A stretch of 64,000 nucleotides of DNA from W0P28-013 sp051870755. GTDB taxonomy: Bacteria; Bacteroidota; Bacteroidia; Bacteroidales; Paludibacteraceae. Made by a program: the position numbers and the translations under genes. Position 1 is the stretch's first letter; each line of letters begins with the position of its first letter. Under the pieces are notes generated by a model that worked only from the letters and a program-made list of their open reading frames with translations, did no database searches and was not told the DNA's origin. Location: the NCBI GenBank assembly GCA_051870755.1, contig JBJECE010000036.1:1-64000 (forward strand), read 5' to 3'. This document shows, piece by piece, positions 53,301 to 62,300 of the stretch.

Positions 53301-56300
53301 TGTCGGCCATCCAGCGATAGGTGTAGCCGTCGGGGTCGGTGCTGTCGAGCACTTCGACACGCAACGTGGTGGAATCGCCCACACACAGCACAGAGTCGGA
53401 GGCCGATACCTGAATCACCGGCAACGGATGTACATGCACATGGTGATAAACCGTATCGCCCTGACAACCGAACTTGTTGTAAGCCAACAGCCAGAACGTG
53501 GTATCGACTTCGGGCGCCACTTTGATGACGGCCGCTTGTTGTCCCGTGTTCCACAGGTAACGATAGCCGCCCGCACCACGTAGCAATATCGAGTCGCCGG
53601 CACAAATGGTGTCGTTGGCGGTGATGCTCGCCACAGGCAACGCTACCACATTGATGCGTATCGAATCGATAACCGTGCAACCAAGCGCCTCGTTGCCCAC
53701 TTCTACAACGTAAGTAGTGGTGTCGGTAGGCGTGGCCACGATGGCCGAATCCTCGTCGAGAATGATGTTTTGACCCAGCCAATTGTATGTGTAATTATCG
53801 GCATGCAGCACATTTTCCAGACGGATGGTGTCGCCATAGCATATCGACATGGCCGACGCGCGAATCTGCACTTTGGGCAGCGGCACAAATTCGGCCACAA
53901 ATGCCGTATCGGTGGTTACCGCAAATTTGCGCGGATTCTGCTGCGAATCGGTCGGGTCTATCCGGTTGCAACCGGACGTGGTATTGCCATCGAGCCAGCG
54001 ATAGAAGCAATAGCCGGCTGCCGGCACTGCCCTGATGCTGTCGTAGTGATTTTCGGCAAACCAGCCGGAACCGAGTGTATAACCATGGTCTTGGTTGAAC
54101 GGCTGTACCGACACACGATAGAAACGCGCATATTCGGCTTCGTAGTCGTGATGCTCGGTAACAGCCACACGACGCGGATTCTCCTTGTTGCCGTCCTCCC
54201 ACTGCACGAAACGATAACTATCGTCGGTGGAGCGTGCCTCGATTTCGATGACAGTACCATACGGATATTCGCCGGCACCTTTCACCGGTTCGGATACGGC
54301 CGGATTGCTGGTGCTGACCGTTATTTTGAACGTATCGATGGCAAAACGCGCTTCGAGCGATATGTTACTTTCAACCACCGTATCACGTTCGTATAGATTC
54401 GGATAGCCATCGCTCCAACCTACCAAATGGTAGTGCGGATTAGGCTGCGCTTCCAGATGTGCCGGCGTTCTATATTCATATTGTCCGCCACCGATTACTT
54501 TGCCCCACAGAGCGTTGTTCGGCATAGCATCGACCGTAAATTTGTGCGGTGCAAAGATGGCATTGATCGTCGTGTCGCGCGAGATGTAGAATTTGCGCGT
54601 ATCGCCCGTTACATCGTCGCTCCACTTCACAAAGTCGTAACCATAATACGGATTGGCTTGCAACGTAACCTCTTCGCCATACAGATACGAGCCTGCACCG
54701 GTAACCTCACCCATGAGCGGATCGTTGGCTTCGGAATGAACGGCGAAAGTACTATGTTTGAATACGGCTGTGAAAACTGTATCGCGATCCAACGTAAATA
54801 TGCGCGGATTGGTCGTACTACCATCTTCTTTCCACCCAACAAAGTCGTAACCATAATTCGGAACGGCTTTCACGGTGCATTTCGATAGGTAATCATACCA
54901 CCCTTTGCCTTCCACCGTACCCATGTACGACTCTTCGGCAGCCACCGTTATCTGCATCTGCTTGGGTTTGAATACAGCGGTAAACAGCGAATCGCGTGTT
55001 ACACTTATCGTGCGGGTGAAATACGGATAATTGTCGCTCCACTTCGCAAATTCGTAACCATACTCCGCTGTAGCCGTCAGCGATACAGGCGTTTGATAAG
55101 GATACCTGCCACCGCCCGACACGCTACCCATAAACTCTTTGTCGGCCGCAGTCGAAATTTCAAAGGTGTCGCGCACAAATATGGCTTTGAATGCGGTATC
55201 GCCCTTGAGAATGAAGTTACGCGAAGGTTCTTTGAAGTGTGCCGAGTCGATAGTCAGTGCCGCACCATCTTCCCAATGGTCGAACAAATAACCATAGTTG
55301 GCAGTAGCCTTGATGGTGCGCTCGGTGAGATAGTCGTAGTAACCGGCGCCCTTTACCGTGCCCCATGTCGATTCGTTGGATGTAATGGTCACTTGGTACA
55401 AACTTGGGCGGAAGATGGCTTTGAACGCGGTGTCGCGCGTGATGATGAACGAGCGTTTGGCGCCACCGACTTCGTCGCTCCACTTCACAAACTCGTAGCC
55501 GTTGTTCGGCACTGCCTCTATCGTTACTTCGTGGTCGTGCTGATAGTAGGTGGTGTCTTGTTTTACGCCACCCATGTGCGCCATACCATCGGCAGCGGTG
55601 GTTTCCACTTTCCAATAATGGTATGTGAATTGCGCCGTAAAGAGTGTGTCTTGCGTCAACTTAAATGTGCGCGGATTCTGCTCTTTACCTACACCATCGC
55701 TCCATTGCACAAAGTCGTAGCCATAATTGGCGGTAGCCTCTACCGATTGCGCCGTTTCGAAATCGTACTTACCGGCACCGGATACACTACCCATAAAGTC
55801 CTTGTCGGCCGCCACGTCTACTTTATATTTGTGTCGTTCGAACATGGCAGTAAAGTGCATATCGCCGGTTACCTTGAACTTACGCGGATTGTCGGTGTAA
55901 CTATCCTGCCACCTTATAAAGTCGTAGCCGTAGTTCGGTTTAGCGGTCAGTACCGCATCACCAAGATAAGGATATTTCCCTATGCCATCAATCGTACCCA
56001 TATAGTCGGGCGACGCATCGGCCGTTACATTGTAATTCTTGTTGGTGAAATAAGCCGTCAGCACCGTATCGCATGTCAATGTAAAGTAATACGGATTATC
56101 AGAAGTGCCGTCGCTCCAGCCGGAGAATTCGTAGCCATATTCCGGTGTAGCCGTTACCATAATCGGATCGCCATACTTGTAGGTATTTGTACCCGTTACC
56201 GAACCACGACTCGGGTCTTCGGAATAGACGCTCACCGTCATATCTCTCGGCTTGAAGTAGGCTGTAAAGGTGGTATCTCTAACCAACGTTATGATGCGAT

Positions 56301-59300
56301 CTTTACCACCGGTGTTGTCGTTCCAACGGTCGAACTCGTAGCCGTAAGCCGGCACAGCGTGTATCGTAGGACGACTGCTAAATTCGTACCGGCCGGCGCC
56401 TTCTACCGTACCGCGCGTTACATCGCCACCGACATAAAGCGTTACGTTCATCGAATCTTTGCGGAACAGAGCCCACAATGTGGTGTCTTGTGTGAGTTCA
56501 AACGTATGCTCTTTGGAGGTTTCCACAACATTCACACCATCGTCGCTCCAACCAACAAAAACATAACCCCAATTGGATTCGGCAGCAATGTTTACATTGT
56601 CGAGATACTCGTACTGACCGGCACCTGTTACGGATTTGGCCATCGTGGCATCCGATTTGAGCGTTACCGACATTTTCTTCTTCCTGAAGGTGGCCGTAAA
56701 TAGGGTGTCGGAACTCAAAATAATTTGACGTTCTTTACCGCCGGTGTAGTCGTTCCAATGGTCGAACTCGTAGCCGTAGTACGGTTCGGCTTTGATGGTG
56801 CATGTCGATCCGTAATCGTAGAATCCGTCGCCGGAAACTGCGCCGCGCGTGCCGCCGTCTTCGGTGTTCAGTTGAATTTCGAACTGATGTATCTTGAAGA
56901 TGGCATTCAGCACGGTATCGCCCTGAATATAAAACGTAAACACTTGGTCTGTGCTGACAAAATTGCCGTACTTATCCTGCCACTCGACAAAGTCGTAACC
57001 ATAGTTATCGTAAGCCACCACTTCTACCGGAGTCAAATAGTCGTATTTACCCGTGCCCGAAGTGCGTCCCATGATACCATCGGCATTCAGCGACACATTG
57101 AATTGTGCTTTTTTGAACACAGCCGTAAAGGTGGTGTCGCGTTCCACAATATATGGACGTTCCTTGCCAAATGGGGCGTTGTCGCTCCAATGGTCGAATA
57201 CATAGCCGTATTTGGCCACCGCCACTACCTTTTGTTGCGTTTTGTACGGATATTTGCCATAACCCGTTACCGTACCCCATGTTGGTTCCTCGGCTGCGGT
57301 AGTTACCTCGAACTCGTGCGGTTTGAACAGCGCCGTGAACGATGTATCGTGCGTGATGTAGAACGAGAATTTCGGACCGTCTATGCCGGCGGCATCGTCC
57401 TCTTTCCAACGATCGAAATCGTAACCATACAACGTATCGGCTTGAACGGTAACCAATTCTTGATATTTGTAATCGCCACCACCGGAAACTTTACCCATCG
57501 TGCCATCGCAGGTGAGTTTCACCTTCATGGTCTTGCGGCGGAATAGGGCTTGCAATTCGACATTGCCCTGTATTTTCACCGTGCGTGTCGGGCGCCAAAT
57601 ATCGGCATCGAGCCAACGCACAAATTCGTAGCCATCATGCGGAATGGCTTCGACAAGCACGTTTTCGCCAAACAAATCGGTACCCGTCCCATCGAAATAG
57701 CCGACATTCACGTCTGCAATGGTGTCTTCGTTGTAGGCCACGGCAGTAATGGTGTACGGAATTTTCTCGAACCGAGCCACCAACTCTTTATCTTCTTCGA
57801 CATGAATCAGATAACGCGCATTGGTTGTTCCATCTGTCCAGCCCATAAATTGGTAACCCGTAGCCGGTATGGCGGTAACGGCCGTATCGGTTTCGTACGC
57901 ATACTTACCCACGCCGATGAATGTGCCGGCGCCTTCGGGGTCAGCCTTGGCCGAAATCGTATATTGATGCCGTTTGAACGACGCATAGAACGTGGTATCC
58001 GGTCGCCATGGCGACGACAATGTAATGTTGCGCTTCGGATCAGGCGAACCGGTGCTCCAGCGGTCGAAGTCGTAGCCCGGCGCCGGAATTGCTGTGAGCG
58101 TAAAGGTGGTACCGAAGTCTTTCATACCAAGCGGATCGAAACTACCCAAACCATCTGTAGCCACACCTTTCACTTCCACTTGCTTGGCTGCAAACACAGC
58201 CGTGTAGGTTTTCTGTTCGGTTACTGTGAACGACAACGGATATTGCGTAGTCGTTACACCCAATTCGTCCTGCCAATACTTAAACTCGTAACCATCATTC
58301 TCCACAACGGTAAACGAAGGCGTCGATTCGAACTCATAACGATCTGTCGTAAAGGCGTTTCCGTGCAGCAGGTCGTCCGGTTTGACAGTAATCAGATAGG
58401 TCTGCTTGCGGAACAACGCCTTGAACGTAGTGTCCGCCGCATTGGTTACCTTGTACAACAATGGATTGGCAATAGTCGTCAGACCTTCCCAGCCATAGAA
58501 CTCGTAACCCGGGAATGGTTCGGGTTTGATGCTGATGGTCGAGTCGTATGGGAATTCGTAATCGCCTATGGCCGGTGTTACCGAGCCCATCGTTTCGTTA
58601 TTCACTTGGATGTGTACCGGATAACGCTTCGGCACGAATGTAACCGTAAAGTCGGTGTCTTTGTCAACCGTCATGACGTACTGCATAGCCGCAGCGTTGT
58701 TGGATTTGTTACTCCATTTTTCGACATCATAACCGGTAGCCGGAACAGCCACAAACTCGTGTGTTTCGCCAAAGTTGTAGTAACCGGTGGCCGGTGAAAT
58801 GAGTTCGCCGGCGGCGGTGCGGTAATAGACCTTACCTTGGTCGCTGTTGTAGTTGATTTCGATTTTACGGCGATTTGGTTCAAAGATGGCGGTAAATACA
58901 GTATCGACAACTGCTTTTACTGTATAATCCATCTCATTATTACTATTACCATTGCTCCATTTACTCCAATGATAGCCATATTCTTCGGCGGCTACGAGGT
59001 GAATAGTCGTTCCAAACTCGTAATTGTTCGATGGCGGCTGTACGGTACCGCGCGCCGGATCGTTGGGTTCTATCGTTACATGATATTCCTTCGGCACAAA
59101 GTAGGCCGTAAAGGTTGTATCCGTATCGGTTACCTTATACGAGCGCGGATTGTCGGGAAGGCCGTCCTGCCAATGGTCGAACTTGTAGCCGGTGCGTTCT
59201 ATGGCCTCGACATACACCGTAGAATCGTAAGCCCATTCGCCGGCGCCGATGCAATAGCCATGGTTAGGATCGTCCACAGCAGTGCGTACCGGATATTTCT

Positions 59301-62300
59301 TCGGTTCGAATATGGCGGTAAACGTTACATTATTCGGCACATTCAGCGTATAAGTGCGCGGAGTGACATTGTTGCCATCGTTCCACTGTTTGAAGTAGTA
59401 ACCGCGACTTGCCGTGGCTTCCATCGTTACCGGACTCATAAACTCATAGAGACCTGTACCTGTGGTTACACCGCGATCAGGTTTATTTGGCTCGACAGTT
59501 ACCGTGTATTTCTTCGGGCCGAACATGGCAACCAGTGTTGTATCACGGTCTTTGTCCAACAAGAATGGCAACGGGTTGTGTACACCCAAAGCACCATTCG
59601 ACCACTCTTTTAATTCGTAGCCGTCGTACGCCGTGGCTGTAATGTATGTTGTCGAACCAAAGGCTGCCGATGTACTCGTGGGCGATACTGTACCCATGTT
59701 GTTGTCGTTCACGGTCGCCGTAATGGTGTGCGGATTGGGCGTGAACGTCGCCAAATAGCGGGAATCGTTGTTGGCCGGCACCGAAATAAAGCGCGGATTG
59801 GCCGTATTACCATCATCCCAAGCGGCAAACGTGTAGCCCGGATTGGCCGTTACATGAACCTCTACAACTTCACCATAATTATACTGAGCCGTTCCCGGCG
59901 CTACCGAGCCTTTGCCCGATTCGGCTTCGATGGTTACCAAGAATTTCAGCGGCTTGAAGTGGGCAACAAACGCCGTGTCGTGGGCAGCAACCGTATAGGC
60001 CAAATCCTTACCACCAAGCAACTTAGTGCCGTACTTATCTTCCCAATGATCGAAGTCGTAGCCGGCAGCCGGCAGAGCCGTAATGGTCATCGGCGTGCCA
60101 AATGCCACCTTGCCACTGCTCGGTGTTACCGAACCATGCTGCGAATTGGCTACCGACGTAAAGACGTTGTATGCGATAGGCGCAAATGTAGCCGTGAACG
60201 TCGAGTCGGTGGCAGCAACCGTGTAGGTGCGCTCTTTGATATTGACACCATCTTGCCAAGCCACAAACTCGTAACCCTCTTTGGGCGTGGCTATCAACTT
60301 AACATTGTCGCCAAAGGTGCACAGCGTATCGCTCTGCGGCGATATGGTACCCCAATCGGGATTGTTCACACGCGGACGCAACGGGAATTGCGATGCCTTG
60401 AATATGGCAGTAAACGTGGTGTCCGGCTTAACCGCCTCGACGATATAACTGCGCGGATTGTCGGTCAGGCCGTCGCTCCACTGTACAAACTCGTAACCGA
60501 GTTTGGCTTCCGGTGTCAGCAACAGCGGTTGGCCAAATTCGTAGTAACCTGTCGCCGGTGTTACCGAACCCATCTTGTTGTCGTTTGCCTTGGTGCGCAC
60601 AAGGAATTTATCCGCTTTGAAGTAAGCCGTAAAGGTGGTGTCCAACACGGCCTCGACGGTGTAAGTGCGGGTCGGGTTGGTTTCGCCATCGCTCCAACCG
60701 GCGAAATAGTAACCCGGTTCGGGCGTAGCGGTCATATCTACGGACGACAAATACGGATATTTTGCCTGACCGTTCGGCGTTACTTTACCTTTGTTGAGGT
60801 CTTCGGATTGCACACGCACACGGAATTCATCCGGTTCGAACATCGCTTTGATGATGGTGTCGTCCACCGCCGCAACACGATATTCGCGCGGATTGGATGG
60901 TGAACCATGGTCGCTCCACTCCTTGAAACGATAGCCCGGTTGCGCCGTCGCGGTCAGCGTCAGGAGCGAGTCGTAACGATAAGTGCCGGTCTGCGGTGTC
61001 ATGTTACCCATCAACGGGTCGTTGGTGCCGGTGATGACCTTGTACTCGTGCGGTTTGAACGAAGCCGTGAAGGTTATGTCCGGTTCAACCGCTTTGACGT
61101 TGTATGTACGCGGATTGTCGGTGCTACCATCATTCCAACCTGCAAAGTCGTAACCGGTATTCGGATTAGCCGTGAGTGTAACATCCGACAAATAGTCGTA
61201 TGTGCCGGATGTGGGTGTCGTCGAGCCCCAACTCGGATTGCCGCTCACCGTTTTGACGGTGTATTTTTTGGGTACGAACACAGCCACAAAGGTCGTATCG
61301 TTCGCCTTGACGGTGTATTTCCACGTCTCGGCCGTCGAGAGTGTATTGCCGTATTTGTCCTCCCAATGGTCGAACTTGTAACCGTCTTTGGCTGTCGGCG
61401 TATAGGTAACCTCGGTGCCGAAAGTTTGCATGCCCGTACCCGGCGTTACACTACCCTTAGCTTGGTCGTTTACGGTGATGGTAACTTTGATGTCGGCACG
61501 CGGTACAAAGTAAGCCTTGAATGAGGTATCGGCTGCTTGCACATGGTACACGAGTGATGGGTCGCGACGGCCACCTTCCCAATGGTCGAACGTGTAACCC
61601 TCTTCGGCTTTTGGTGTCAGCGTTACGGTGCTCATGTATTCGTATTTGTAGTCGTACGAATCGGGCGTTACCGCCACATTACCCATATTCAGGTCGTTGC
61701 TTTCGCCTTTTACTTCGAATCTGGCTTTTTCGAATATAGCAGTAAAGGTCGTATCGCCCACAGCATCAACAATATAAGTACGCGGATTGACTGTCTTGCC
61801 ATCGTTCCAGCGTGCAAACTGATAACCCGGATTTGCTGTAGCTTGGATGGAAATTTTGGAGCCATATTCGTGCATACCGGTCATTGGGTCGATTTCGCCC
61901 ATATCCCAATCGTTCACATCGGTGATGACACGATACGACGCTTTGCTGAAATAGGCCGTAAAGAGCGTGTCGTCCACCGCTTCGACCGTATAGTTGCGTA
62001 TCGGGTCGGCATTACCATCGCTCCAACCATCGAATTTATAGCCTCGTACGGGGATGGCCTTCAACGTTACGGTGCTCAAGTAGGGATATCGCGCAGGCGA
62101 TGCCGGCTCTACACTACCCATGCCGTAGTTGTCCGATTTGGCCGTTACCTTGTAGTCGGCAGGTCCAAACTCGGCCTTGAACAGCGTGTCGGACAGCGCC
62201 TTCACAACATAGCGACGCGGATTGTCGGTACCACCGCCTTGCCACTGCACAAGTTTATAACCTTTTTCAGGTGTCGCCTGAATCCATAGTTCTTCGCCGA